From: an uncultured Stomatobaculum sp.
GTDB taxonomy: Bacteria > Bacillota > Clostridia > Lachnospirales > Lachnospiraceae
Length of the DNA stretch: 64,000 bases
Assembly (NCBI RefSeq): GCF_937924975.1
Contig: NZ_CALEYG010000033.1
Coordinates: 7,172 to 71,171, forward strand
Direction of reading: 5' to 3'
The notes beneath the pieces are model-generated. The model searched no databases. It was not told the origin of the DNA and saw nothing but the letters and a program-made list of their open reading frames with translations. The stretch's first letter is position 1. Each line of letters opens with the position of its first letter. Position numbers and translations under genes: made by a program. Of this stretch, positions 25,457-34,356 are shown piece after piece.

Positions 25457-25814
25457 GGACAAAAAGAGTTGGTGTTAGCTCCAGAGTCCGGGGTAGGGCG
25501 TTGTCCTATGGAGTTCACTCCATACAATTGCATCACCCCACATAGAGATTGAATTCTCCACCTTTTTCTGTGGCTTGTAGCTGTTTTGCCGCATGATCAA
25601 ACTTGGGTGTAATAATCATCGAGCAGGCATTGCAGCGCCACCGTTGGATCCCGGACTCATTATTCCCATATTTAATGCAAGGCCCACCACAAGAAAGACA
25701 GCTAGCATGCTTCATGACTTTTTCCTCCAAACATACTGTTTCAAGGAAGATGTAAGCAGCGAAAAGCCTTGTATAGCAAGGGCTTGAAGCACTTTTTGCC
25801 AACTCTTTTTGTCC
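25457..25814. mobile_element. 358-bp deleted insertion sequence with 16-bp perfect inverted repeats
   Basis: GGACAAAAAGAGTTGG (25457-25472) and its exact complement (25799-25814) bound 358 bp that hold only the start of a transposase gene. No target duplication is evident at the edges. It reads as an internally deleted IS, or a MITE made from it, that could still be moved by a full-length copy elsewhere. It sits upstream of asnS. Confidence 0.75.
25533..25715 (-). pseudogene. Transposase N-terminal fragment (IS1249/IS256-like zinc-ribbon type)
   Basis: A 60-residue frame starting at an ATG with GGAGG 8 bases upstream. It contains two CxxC pairs (CLSCGG and CNACS) around RWRC. This zinc-ribbon start is typical of IS1249-type transposases. 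The similarity stops near HAAKQLQ, and the catalytic domain is absent, so the gene is a remnant inside the 358-bp element. Confidence 0.6.
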
Positions 25815-26340
25815 TATAACTCTAAATCACAGCGTCATTATAACAGTACGGCGGTCGAGGAGAGAAAAGAGAAGGATAGACGGAATAGATGGAACAGATG
25901 GGACAGGACACTGCCGCGGCGTGAAAAAACCGCAAAATCTGAAATACAGAAAGTGCAGCTGTGAAAGATAACGATTTTTCGGGCAGACAGGGAAGATCGG
26001 CAGAGCGGGTGTGGCAAGTGGGATAAAGAGTAAGAGCAGCGGAAACTACGAAAAAAAGCAGGGTAAGATGAAAAACGGAAGATGCCGAGTCAGAAGATGA
26101 GCCGAGAAGAAAGGGCGGGAGGAGCAACGAAATAACGTGTGAAACCTGTCGGGGGGAGCAGACGGAAATGAGTGAAACTACGAGATACGGTAGAGAAAAA
26201 TAAATATCATACATTAACTGGGAGAAAAGAATCGAAAGGCAAAGGAATCAACGAAAATATGCCCAAGACGGGCTGTTACGGCAAAAGAAGAAATGTGAAA
26301 TTCTGCGAAGAATCCCAAAAACTATGCAGAATTTTGCCAA
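25815..26340. other. Gene-free, purine-rich spacer
   Basis: Between the IS remnant and the glgC leader I see no supported gene. The plus strand is strongly purine-rich at about 25850-26200 (GAGAGAAAAGAGAAGGATAG-like). The hydrophobic frame on the complementary strand is a by-product of that bias. Confidence 0.6.
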
Positions 26341-26364
26341 TGTTTTGTACACGTTTTCAAAAAC

Positions 26365-26470
26365 TATGATATACTAAAACTGGCAGCAGACTATCTATGG
26401 TGGCATAGCTGTCTGGGAGCAGAGCTGTGCCTACCCTCAGGAGGCAAGCGGACCGGTTCAGATTCTTACA
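26365..26470 (+). other. Structured leader upstream of glgC
   Basis: A possible promoter has a -10 at TATGAT (26365-26370) or TATACT (26370-26375). It is followed by a GC-rich stretch with a 9-bp stem, GGCATAGCT (26402-26410) and AGCTGTGCC (26423-26431), then CTCAGGAGGCAAGCGGACC. There is no T-run. It matches no riboswitch or small RNA that I can name. It could be a leader acting on glgC or an independent small RNA. Confidence 0.35.
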
Positions 26471-26533
26471 TCATTGACGTTTACATAATAAAGGTTCATA
26501 AAGTAGTAATACACTTGACTGCGAGGTGAGAGC

Positions 26534-27808
26534 GTGATTAAAAAAGAAATGGTTGCCATGTTGCTGGCAGGTGGTCAGGGAAGCCGTTTGGGCGTCCTGA
26601 CTCAGACGGTTGCAAAACCTGCGGTTTCCTTCGGCGGGAAGTATCGTATCATTGACTTCCCACTGAGCAATTGCATCAATTCCGGCGTGGACACAGTGGG
26701 CGTATTGACCCAGTACCAGCCCCTGCGTCTCAATGCGCATATCGGAATCGGAATTCCGTGGGATCTGGATCGCGCGGTCGGCGGCGTGACGCTGCTCGCG
26801 CCCTATGAGAGTGCAAAAGGCAGTGACTGGTATTCCGGCACGGCCAATGCAATCTACCAGAACATCGAGTATATCGACTCGTATCATCCGGATTACGTCC
26901 TGATTCTCTCCGGAGACCACATCTATAAGATGGACTACGAGGTGATGCTCGACTTTCACAAGGCAAACCGGGCGGATTTGACTGTGGCGGTTATGCCTGT
27001 GCCAATCGAAGAAGCCAGCCGTTTTGGCGTCATGATCACGGACGAAACAAATCGGATTGTTGATTTTGAAGAAAAACCGAAAGAACCCAAGAGCAATCTG
27101 GCATCTATGGGCATTTATATTTTCTCTTGGCCGGTTTTGAAAGAAGCGCTGCTGCGACTTCGAGAGGTTCCGGAGTTGGATTTTGGCAAGCATGTGATTC
27201 CGTACTGCAGAGACAAAGGAAAGCGCCTGTTTGCCTACGAATTTCACGGCTACTGGAAAGATGTGGGGACTCTCTCCTCTTACTGGGAAGCCAATATGGA
27301 GTTGGTGGATATTGTTCCGGAGTTCAACCTCTATGAGGAGTACTGGAGAATATTCACGAAGAGCGACTTTATTCCGCCGCAATACCTCGGTGAGCATGCA
27401 AAAATCGAGGCGAGTCTCATTGGCGAGGGCTGCGAGATTTACGGGGAAGTGCGACACTCCGTGATCGGCGCCGGTGTCGTGATTGAAGAAGGCGCAGTGG
27501 TCCGTGACTCTATCATCATGCGCGAATCTGTGATTGGCGCAGGGGCAAAGATTACGAAGTCAATTTTGGCGGAACAAGTTGTTGTCGGCAGGAACAGCGA
27601 ATTGGGGGTGGGAGAATTCCGGGAGAGCAGTTATGACCGACGCGTCTACAATTCAGAGCTGGTGACAGTCGGTGAAAAGACGGTGATTCCAGACAATGTG
27701 AGCATCGGAAAGAACACGGCAATCTGGGGCGACACGGTCACTGCGGATTATCCGGACGGAAGACTGGAAAGCGGTGGCGCAATTATAAAGGCAGGTGGTT
27801 TGAGATGA
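26534..27808 (+). CDS. glgC: Glucose-1-phosphate adenylyltransferase, GlgC
   Basis: A 424-residue nucleotidyltransferase that makes ADP-glucose from ATP and glucose-1-phosphate, the committed step of glycogen synthesis. The N-terminal LLAGGQGSRLGVLT loop, GGKYRIIDFPLSNC and SGDHIYKMDY are family motifs. The C-terminal third is a left-handed beta-helix (EIYGEVRHSVIGAGVVIEEGAVVRDSII). The start is a GTG with GAGGTGAG upstream. It overlaps glgD by 4 bases. Confidence 0.95.
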   Translation: MIKKEMVAMLLAGGQGSRLGVLTQTVAKPAVSFGGKYRIIDFPLSNCINSGVDTVGVLTQYQPLRLNAHIGIGIPWDLDRAVGGVTLLAPYESAKGSDWYSGTANAIYQNIEYIDSYHPDYVLILSGDHIYKMDYEVMLDFHKANRADLTVAVMPVPIEEASRFGVMITDETNRIVDFEEKPKEPKSNLASMGIYIFSWPVLKEALLRLREVPELDFGKHVIPYCRDKGKRLFAYEFHGYWKDVGTLSSYWEANMELVDIVPEFNLYEEYWRIFTKSDFIPPQYLGEHAKIEASLIGEGCEIYGEVRHSVIGAGVVIEEGAVVRDSIIMRESVIGAGAKITKSILAEQVVVGRNSELGVGEFRESSYDRRVYNSELVTVGEKTVIPDNVSIGKNTAIWGDTVTADYPDGRLESGGAIIKAGGLR

Positions 27809-28926
27809 GAGCGGTTGGAATCGTATTAGCGGGCGGAAATTCAAAGCGCATGAGGGAGTTATCTGACAAAAGAGCCATCGCAGCGATGCCGATTGCAGGA
27901 AGCTACCGAAGCATTGATTTTGTTTTGAGCAACATGTCGAATTCTCATATACAGCGCGTAGCTGTCTTCACGCAGTACAACTCGCGCTCTCTGAATGAGC
28001 ACCTCAGTTCCTCAAAATGGTGGGATTTCGGCAGAAAACAGGGAGGTCTGTTCGTTTTTACGCCGACGATTACGGCGACATCGAATGACTGGTATCGCGG
28101 CACGGCGGATGCTCTCTACCAGAACCTGAAGTTCCTGAAGAATTGTCATGAGCCCTATGTGGTCATTGCTTCGGGCGACTGTGTGTACAAGCTGGATTAT
28201 AGCAAGGTGCTCGAGTATCATATTGAGAAGAAAGCAGACATCACTGTGGTCTGCAAAGAGGCGTCGGCGCTGGAAGATCTCACGAGATTCGGCGTCGTGG
28301 AGACGAACGGAGACAACCGGATTACGCAGTTCGATGAGAAACCCATGGTTGCGGAATCCAAGATGATCTCCTGCGGCATCTACATTGTCCGCAGAAGGCA
28401 GCTGATTGATTTCATCGAGAAATGCGCAGCGGAAGACCGCTATGACTTTGTTCGTGACATCCTGGTGCGGTACAAGAATTTGAAACGCATTTATGCCTAC
28501 AAACTGGATTCCTATTGGAGCAACATCGCAAGCGTGGAGTCGTATTTCAAGACGAATATGGATTTCCTGCGACGGGACATCCGGGAGTATTTTTTCAGAA
28601 CCTATCCGGAGGTTTATACCAAGGTTGACGATTTACCGCCCGCAAAGTACAATCCGGGTGCGGAGGTCAAAAATTCACTCGTTTCAAGCGGTTGTATTCT
28701 GAACGGGCGGGTTGAGAATTCCGTGCTGTTTCGGAAGGTGTTTGTCGGTCAAAATTGCGTGATTCGCAATTCCGTGATTTTGAACGATGTCTACATTGGA
28801 AATGACACAGTGATCGAAAATTGCATCGTAGAGAGTCGGGATACGCTCCGGGCAAATACGAGATATATCGGGACACCGGAGGAGGTAAAGATCGTTATTG
28901 AGAAGAATGAGCGGTATGTGATCTGA
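27805..28926 (+). CDS. glgD: GlgD subunit of glucose-1-phosphate adenylyltransferase
   Basis: A 373-residue paralogue of GlgC. In Firmicutes GlgD is the modulatory or inactive partner in a GlgCD hetero-oligomer. The N-terminal loop reads LAGGNSKRMRELSDKRAIA, departing from the GQGSRL loop of GlgC, as expected. It keeps ASGDCVYKLDY and a shorter beta-helix end. The ATGA overlap with glgC indicates coupled translation. glgB lies 29 kb away in this window and is not part of the operon. Confidence 0.93.
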   Translation: MRAVGIVLAGGNSKRMRELSDKRAIAAMPIAGSYRSIDFVLSNMSNSHIQRVAVFTQYNSRSLNEHLSSSKWWDFGRKQGGLFVFTPTITATSNDWYRGTADALYQNLKFLKNCHEPYVVIASGDCVYKLDYSKVLEYHIEKKADITVVCKEASALEDLTRFGVVETNGDNRITQFDEKPMVAESKMISCGIYIVRRRQLIDFIEKCAAEDRYDFVRDILVRYKNLKRIYAYKLDSYWSNIASVESYFKTNMDFLRRDIREYFFRTYPEVYTKVDDLPPAKYNPGAEVKNSLVSSGCILNGRVENSVLFRKVFVGQNCVIRNSVILNDVYIGNDTVIENCIVESRDTLRANTRYIGTPEEVKIVIEKNERYVI

Positions 28927-28998
28927 GTTCAGTGTCAGGGGAGCCCGGGTTGATCACCCTATCGCCATCCACATCCATGCTGTATCGGAGGAGGCGCT

Positions 28999-29301
28999 AT
29001 GCAGATTACAGATGTTCGTATCAGAAAGATTCAGAAAGTCGGATCTATGAAGGCAGTGGCATCCATCACACTAGACAACGAGTTTGTGATTCACGACATC
29101 AAGGTGATACAGGGAGATCGGGGCCTATTTATTGCAATGCCGAGCCGTCTTTCCAGAGACGGCGGATACAGAGACATTGCGCATCCTATCAATTCGACGA
29201 CGCGCGACAGAATGCAGCGGAAGATTTTAGAGCAGTATGAGGAGCTTCCGGAGGACATGATTGAGAGTGTCGAGGAAATGGTGGGTAGCGGAGATATTTA
29301 A
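28999..29301 (+). CDS. spoVG: Septation regulator SpoVG
   Basis: A 100-residue SpoVG-family protein. MQITDVRIRKIQKVGSMKAV and GLFIAMPSRLSRDGGYRDIAHPI are diagnostic. SpoVG binds nucleic acids and affects septation, sporulation and virulence genes in Firmicutes. GGAGGAGG precedes the ATG. The residues after 90 are short and acidic. The next gene begins 3 bp after its stop, so the two are likely co-transcribed. Confidence 0.95.
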   Translation: MQITDVRIRKIQKVGSMKAVASITLDNEFVIHDIKVIQGDRGLFIAMPSRLSRDGGYRDIAHPINSTTRDRMQRKILEQYEELPEDMIESVEEMVGSGDI

Positions 29302-29304
29302 TTC

Positions 29305-30297
29305 ATGGCAATAAGCTATATCGTTTTTGATTTGGAATGGAATCAAAACCCCAGAGGGAAGGTCGGGAAGTTACCTGACCTTCCCTCTGAGATTATAGAG
29401 GTGGGCGCAGTGAAGCTGAACGAGAACCTGGAGACAGTCTCTGAGTTCTCTCGCTTCGTGCGCCCTTTTATTTATAAGAAGCTGGATTCCCGTGTGCGCG
29501 CGCTCACAAATATTCAGATTGGACAGCTTCAAAAAGAGGGCAAGGCGTTTGCGCAGGTGATGCGAGAATTTTTTCACTGGTGCGGGATGGACAGCGACGA
29601 AGAAGTCATCTTTTGCAGCTGGGGCAACATGGACCTTTTGGAGTTACAGCGCAACTTACATTTTTTCCATGTCCGGAATCCCTTTTCCTATCCGCTTTTC
29701 TACTATGACGTACAAAAGCTGTACGGAAGATGTTTTCCGGATGCAGAAAAAAAGGCGACGGCACTCGCGACAGCTGTGGAGGCGCTGGGGCTTGAGGAGG
29801 AGGGAGCTTTTCATCGCGCAATTGAGGATGCGCGCTATACGGCGAAAGTGCTTCAGCAACTTCCCTTTGAGACACTGAAGGTATACCGCTCCCTTGATTA
29901 CTATCATTTGCCTGCGAACGAGGACGAGGAGCTCTATATCGGTTTCCCAGACTATGCCAAGTATGTGTCGCGAATTTTCCCGGATCGGGACAGCGCGATT
30001 CATGACAAGACAGTCACCGATATGCTCTGCTTCCGCTGTCATCGCATGCTGAAAAAAAAGCTGCGCTGGTTTTCAGCGAACCAGCGCAGTTATTATTGCA
30101 TTGCCGTCTGTCCGGAACACGGTTTGCTCCGCGGAAAGCTTAAAATACGACGGGCAGAGGGAATGCAGGTGTATTGTATCAAGACGACCAAGTTTGTGAG
30201 TCAGGAGACGGCAGAGCGAATCGCGCAACTGCAACAGACCCTTCGGGAAAAGCAGAATCTCAAGAACCGCAAACTGCCGCACAGGCGGAATCCCTAG
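29305..30297 (+). CDS. DEDD-family 3'-5' exonuclease (KapD-like)
   Basis: A 330-residue protein whose first 190 residues form a DnaQ-type exonuclease. The metal-binding residues are visible in VFDLEWNQ (Asp8, Glu10), WGNMDLLELQ and HRAIEDARYTA (His, Asp). The C-terminal part contains CFRCHRMLKKKLRWFS and a CPEH segment, which could bind zinc. Such Firmicutes proteins are often called KapD-like. The substrate is unknown. It is coupled to spoVG and overlaps the convergent carboxypeptidase gene by 4 bp. Confidence 0.82.
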   Translation: MAISYIVFDLEWNQNPRGKVGKLPDLPSEIIEVGAVKLNENLETVSEFSRFVRPFIYKKLDSRVRALTNIQIGQLQKEGKAFAQVMREFFHWCGMDSDEEVIFCSWGNMDLLELQRNLHFFHVRNPFSYPLFYYDVQKLYGRCFPDAEKKATALATAVEALGLEEEGAFHRAIEDARYTAKVLQQLPFETLKVYRSLDYYHLPANEDEELYIGFPDYAKYVSRIFPDRDSAIHDKTVTDMLCFRCHRMLKKKLRWFSANQRSYYCIAVCPEHGLLRGKLKIRRAEGMQVYCIKTTKFVSQETAERIAQLQQTLREKQNLKNRKLPHRRNP

Positions 30298-31769
30298 CGG
30301 CGCCGGAAGAGCCGGGAGAAAAAGCCGGGTTTGCGTCTGCGGCGGGAGAGCGAACTGTCACCGAGATAGCGGTCCAAAGAAGAAGCACTGTCCGAGAGCT
30401 CCTTTGGTCCGTTGAGACTCTCGCGGTCTGCGACGCGGTTTAGGCTGCGAGAAAAGGCTAGGTCTGCGGCCGCCCGCTGCCTTTTGTGCCGGCGCAGGGC
30501 AAAGAGTAGAAGCAGGAGCAGGAGGATAAGACCGCCGATGGCCGTTGCGAGCGGGAGCGGTAGACTCGTGAGGCGATAGCGCAGTCGACGGAGTGCCTTG
30601 GCATTGGAGGAAGTCGAGACTTTATTGCCGGAATCCGGCAGGGTGGTGCAGAGCCAGACAGAGCCGACTGTCCGCTCTCCGTAGAGATAGCGGATTTGTG
30701 CGACAGCATTTTCGGGTGCATCGGACGGGAGTTCATAGCTCAGCGTGCTGGTCGTATCTGAGAGCTGCGCGGTCTTCGGGAGTGTTATGGTCTTGTCGCC
30801 TGACAGGGAGAGAAGGGTCTTATGGCGGCCGACAAGATCGAGATCGGTCTGCGGTTTTTCATAGTGATTATCGGTGCCCTCCGGATTGACGGCTTTGAAA
30901 TTGGCAAAGCCGAAGTCCAGGAGTTTTTTTGTGTCACTGTAATGTGTGAGATGTCCGTTCAGAATTACGGTAATCAGCTTTAGATTGTCGCGTTCGGCAC
31001 AGGTCACGAGCGTGTTGCCGGCCGTCATGGTATAGCCTGTCTTGCCGCCGATGATGCCCGGATAATAGAGACCCGAACTCTTCTTTAACATCTTGTGCCC
31101 GCAGTAGATGGTAAAGGGTTCGGCGTTTGCGCTGTTCGGCGGAAGTTCGTAATACGTGGTTGAGTCAAACTCGACAAAGGTCGGATTTTTGAACGCTGCC
31201 ATCGCAATCAGAGAATAGTCGTAGGCAGTCGTGTAATGGTTTTGGTCGTTCAGACCGGAGGGATTCGTAAAGTGTGATTCTTTACAGCCGAGAGAGGCTG
31301 CCTTCTCATTCATTAGGCGGGCAAAGGCCTCGCGACTTCCCGCACAGTGCTCGGCGAGCGCATTGGCCACTTCGTTGGCCGAGCGGAGCAGGAGCGCGTA
31401 GAGTGCCTCTCGGACGGTGATTTTGTCGCCGACGCCGTAACCTGCGCTGGTAGAACCGCTCTCGACATTGTGAATCGCGTCATAGGAGAAGGTGATGGTA
31501 TCATCCAGTTTGCAGCGCTCAATGACAATGAGAGCAGTTAGGATTTTTGTGATGCTCGCAGGATAGTAGCGCTGATGAATATTCTTTCCGTAGAGGACGG
31601 TGCCGGAATCGGCATCTACCAGAATGCCGCTTTCCGCTTCAATCAGGACATCCTGCGGCCAGGCGGGCTCGGCAAAACTCTCGGAAGACTGCAGAGCCGT
31701 GAAGCAAATACAACAGGCAAGAAACAGCGCGAGTGCGCGGACTTTGATATGTGAAAAAACGGTAGTCAA
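30294..31769 (-). CDS. D-alanyl-D-alanine carboxypeptidase (low-molecular-weight PBP)
   Basis: A 491-residue exported S11-type enzyme that trims the terminal D-Ala of peptidoglycan stem peptides. A signal peptide covers 1-33. The catalytic motifs are SITK (Ser72, Lys75), SANE (SxN type) and KTGYT. A C-terminal helix, PLATAIGGLILLLLLLLFAL, is followed by an Arg/Lys-rich cytoplasmic tail, so the protein is anchored by a true membrane span in place of the usual amphipathic helix. The start is a TTG with GGAGG 5 bases upstream. Confidence 0.9.
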   Translation of the reverse strand: MTTVFSHIKVRALALFLACCICFTALQSSESFAEPAWPQDVLIEAESGILVDADSGTVLYGKNIHQRYYPASITKILTALIVIERCKLDDTITFSYDAIHNVESGSTSAGYGVGDKITVREALYALLLRSANEVANALAEHCAGSREAFARLMNEKAASLGCKESHFTNPSGLNDQNHYTTAYDYSLIAMAAFKNPTFVEFDSTTYYELPPNSANAEPFTIYCGHKMLKKSSGLYYPGIIGGKTGYTMTAGNTLVTCAERDNLKLITVILNGHLTHYSDTKKLLDFGFANFKAVNPEGTDNHYEKPQTDLDLVGRHKTLLSLSGDKTITLPKTAQLSDTTSTLSYELPSDAPENAVAQIRYLYGERTVGSVWLCTTLPDSGNKVSTSSNAKALRRLRYRLTSLPLPLATAIGGLILLLLLLLFALRRHKRQRAAADLAFSRSLNRVADRESLNGPKELSDSASSLDRYLGDSSLSRRRRKPGFFSRLFRRR

Positions 31770-31825
31770 TCAGGCCTCCTCTCTGTTCGGTACTTACTTT
31801 CGTTTGAACCAAGGTCTTTAAAAGG

Positions 31826-31862
31826 AAAATGCCATCTCTGCATAAGCGCGGGATGGCATTTT
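31826..31862 (-). terminator. Terminator of the SH3-domain gene
   Basis: AAAATGCCATC (31826-31836) pairs perfectly with GATGGCATTTT (31852-31862), giving a T-run in the minus direction just after the SH3-protein stop. Confidence 0.85.
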
Positions 31863-31882
31863 GAACGTACAAATACGTTTAC

Positions 31883-32890
31883 TTAGCGGGAACCGCTTTT
31901 GGTTGTGCTGCTCTTGGCAGAGCTGCTTTTTGCTGCACTGCTCTGCGCTTTTTGCGCACTGGTTTCATTTGCCGCAGTGGTGCCGGAAGCGGTGCTGCCG
32001 AGGGCGGGTTCGGTTTCGGCTGCACTGCTCTGCGAGGCGCTCTTAGTTGCGGAAGCACTGCCGCGCTCAGCCGGGTTGACCTCGGAGGCAGTCACATACT
32101 GGCTCGCCACATAGGCGTGAGTGCCGTTGTAATTGATGACCGTCCACTGGTCATTGTATTTTTCAACGAAGTCGAGGACGGTGCCGGCCGGCAATGTCGT
32201 GAGCAACTTGCCACCGGTAGAGGGCGTCTCACGCACATTCAGCGAAGAGCTGGTCGTATAGACAGTGATCGCGGACGGTGCGACAGCACTGGTAGTCTCG
32301 GCCTCCGTGGTGAGTTCCGCTGCTGCGCTACTCTCGCTGCTCACGGCTTCCGTTGTAACAACGGGCTCCGAAGCCTTGCGATGTCCTGCAAAACTCCGCA
32401 CGAGGAAAATCAGAAACAGAAGAATTACCAGCGGTAGGCCGAACTTTACATAGGGCGGCAGCTGATCGAGTGTACCGCCGGATACCCTTCGGCGAGCGCT
32501 GCGCCGTGCCGAGCTACCGTTTCGATGCATGGTCTGTGACTGGAGCATCTGCTGATAGGCGTAGACCGCCTGACTCAGAAGCCGATAAGATTCGTTTGCA
32601 CTGAAGGTATCATTGTAGCCTTGAACAGCAGCCAGTTCACCGAATTTATAAATTTTAAAAAACTCACCGCAGACTTCTTTGGAAATAATGCCACCCAGAA
32701 AAAGGCTCTCAACCATCTGCTCGGGATCGCTGTCCGAAATATTGTTGCGACGGCAAAGACTCCGAACCAGGAATTCCAGAGTTTGGCGTGAACAAATCAT
32801 TGCTTTGGTATAATCTTTCTGGGAAATCAGGCTCTCTGTCGTACTGAGCCCTTCTTCAATGAGTTCCCGAACAGTTCTTCTATCTGCCAT
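31883..32890 (-). CDS. Membrane protein with N-terminal DUF4145-like and C-terminal SH3 domain
   Basis: A 335-residue protein. The N-terminal 120 residues are helical (MADRRTVRELIEEGLSTTES, then CSRQTLEFLVRSLC) and resemble DUF4145-type domains. A membrane helix lies at about 168-186 (FGLPLVILLFLIFLVRSF). Outside, a Ser/Thr/Glu linker leads to a bacterial SH3 domain at about 225-285 (SLNVRETPSTGGKLLTTLPAG), a fold that usually binds cell-wall peptides. The tail is Ser/Ala/Lys-rich. The start at 32890 has AAAGGAGGCC upstream; the frame is open further but lacks a ribosome site. Confidence 0.75.
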   Translation of the reverse strand: MADRRTVRELIEEGLSTTESLISQKDYTKAMICSRQTLEFLVRSLCRRNNISDSDPEQMVESLFLGGIISKEVCGEFFKIYKFGELAAVQGYNDTFSANESYRLLSQAVYAYQQMLQSQTMHRNGSSARRSARRRVSGGTLDQLPPYVKFGLPLVILLFLIFLVRSFAGHRKASEPVVTTEAVSSESSAAAELTTEAETTSAVAPSAITVYTTSSSLNVRETPSTGGKLLTTLPAGTVLDFVEKYNDQWTVINYNGTHAYVASQYVTASEVNPAERGSASATKSASQSSAAETEPALGSTASGTTAANETSAQKAQSSAAKSSSAKSSTTKSGSR

Positions 32891-33028
32891 GCCGGCCTCC
32901 TTTGTTGAACTTATCTGTATTATACAGGAAAAAGGACAGCTTTGCACCTTATTTGCGTGAGAGATGGTATGATAGAAAAGACACAGGCTTTGTGACAACG
33001 TTTGCGATACATAAGAGGAGAGAGAAGA

Positions 33029-34336
33029 ATGAAGCGTGAAATCGAAGCATTGTTAGGATTGATTCAGGAGAGCCCCACGGCATTTCAGGCCGTTGCGGCG
33101 TTGAAATGCCGCCTGCTGGCGGCAGGATATACGGAGTTGAGAGAGGCGGAGCCCTGGACACTTTGCCGGAGCGGCAAGTATTTTACGACAAGAAACGGTT
33201 CGGCACTGATTGCGTTTCGGCTTCCCGCGGGCGAGACGGACAGTTTCCAGATTATTGCGAGTCACAGCGATTCTCCCTCTTTTAAGATCAAAGAGAATCC
33301 CGACATGGAGGTCGAAGGACACTATGTCAAATTGAATGTGGAGCGCTACGGCGGCATGCTCTGCGCACCCTGGTTTGACCGGCCGCTTTCGGTTGCAGGT
33401 CGCATTGCCGTGCAGCGAGGAAATGAGATCCGGACGGAGCTGGTCTGCATTGACCGTGATCTCCTGATGATTCCGAATCTGGCGATTCACATGAACCACG
33501 AGGCCAACAAGGGATACGAGTACAATGCGCAGCGCGACATGCTGCCGCTCTGGCGCGACGGCAACTCAAAAAAGAAATTTATGGACTGTATCGCGGAGGA
33601 AGCCGGTGTACGACCGGAGCAGATTGTCGGCGCGGATTTGTTCCTCTATAATCGCATGCCGGGAACGGTCTGGGGCGAGGGAGATTGCTACTTCTCGGCG
33701 CCGCGGCTCGATGACCTCGAGTGCGCCGCGGCTTCCATGGAAGGCTTTCTCGCAGCGGAAGAGAGCCGGGGGACGCCGGTTTTTGCGCTGTTTGACAATG
33801 AGGAGGTCGGAAGCGGCACCAAGCAGGGCGCAGCGTCTACCTTCCTGACGGATGTGCTTCTGCGTCTCTTCCTCGAACAGGGAAAGAGTCGGGCGGATTA
33901 TCTCCGCGCAATCGCAAACAGCTTTATGATTTCGGCCGACAACGCACATGCCGTGCATCCGAATTATGCGGACAAGCACGATCCGAGCAACCGCGTCTAT
34001 ATGAACAGCGGTGTCGTGGTGAAGCACAGCGCGAACCAGCACTATACGACCGATGCGGTAAGCGATGCGGTGTTCCGCTATCTTGCGGCCAAGGCGGGTG
34101 TTTCGTTGCAGCACTTCCACAACCGCTCGGATGTTGCGGGTGGCTCTACGCTCGGCAATATCTCGGGCAACCAGGTCGCACTGGCAACAGTCGACATCGG
34201 CCTCGCACAGCTCGCGATGCATTCGCCATATGAGACGGCGGGCTGCTCGGATTATCTGGACTTTATCCGAATTGCACGCTGCTTTTACGGCCTGCGCACG
34301 GAAGCGCGGGACGGGGGCTTTGCTTTCTCAGAATAA
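33029..34336 (+). CDS. M18 family aminopeptidase
   Basis: A 435-residue cytosolic zinc aminopeptidase. Metal and active-site motifs are ASHSDSPSFKIK, NLAIHMNHEANKG, FDNEEVGSGTKQG, SADNAHAVHPNY and ending TVDIGLAQLAMHSPYETAG. These match the M18 family (yeast aminopeptidase I and bacterial ApeB types), which releases N-terminal residues from peptides. The ATG at 33029 has AGAGGAGAG upstream. A longer frame from 33002 has no better signal. Confidence 0.94.
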   Translation: MKREIEALLGLIQESPTAFQAVAALKCRLLAAGYTELREAEPWTLCRSGKYFTTRNGSALIAFRLPAGETDSFQIIASHSDSPSFKIKENPDMEVEGHYVKLNVERYGGMLCAPWFDRPLSVAGRIAVQRGNEIRTELVCIDRDLLMIPNLAIHMNHEANKGYEYNAQRDMLPLWRDGNSKKKFMDCIAEEAGVRPEQIVGADLFLYNRMPGTVWGEGDCYFSAPRLDDLECAAASMEGFLAAEESRGTPVFALFDNEEVGSGTKQGAASTFLTDVLLRLFLEQGKSRADYLRAIANSFMISADNAHAVHPNYADKHDPSNRVYMNSGVVVKHSANQHYTTDAVSDAVFRYLAAKAGVSLQHFHNRSDVAGGSTLGNISGNQVALATVDIGLAQLAMHSPYETAGCSDYLDFIRIARCFYGLRTEARDGGFAFSE

Positions 34337-34356
34337 AAAGATTGGAGACAGAATCA

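Noticed and set aside
25822..26214. Hydrophobic 130-codon frame on the minus strand
   Set aside because: It is the complement of a purine-rich spacer, which yields Ser/Leu/Phe-rich translation by composition alone.
26381..26470. Known riboswitch, SRP RNA or 6S RNA before glgC
   Set aside because: None of the conserved cores I could recall is present, so it is reported only as an unidentified structure.
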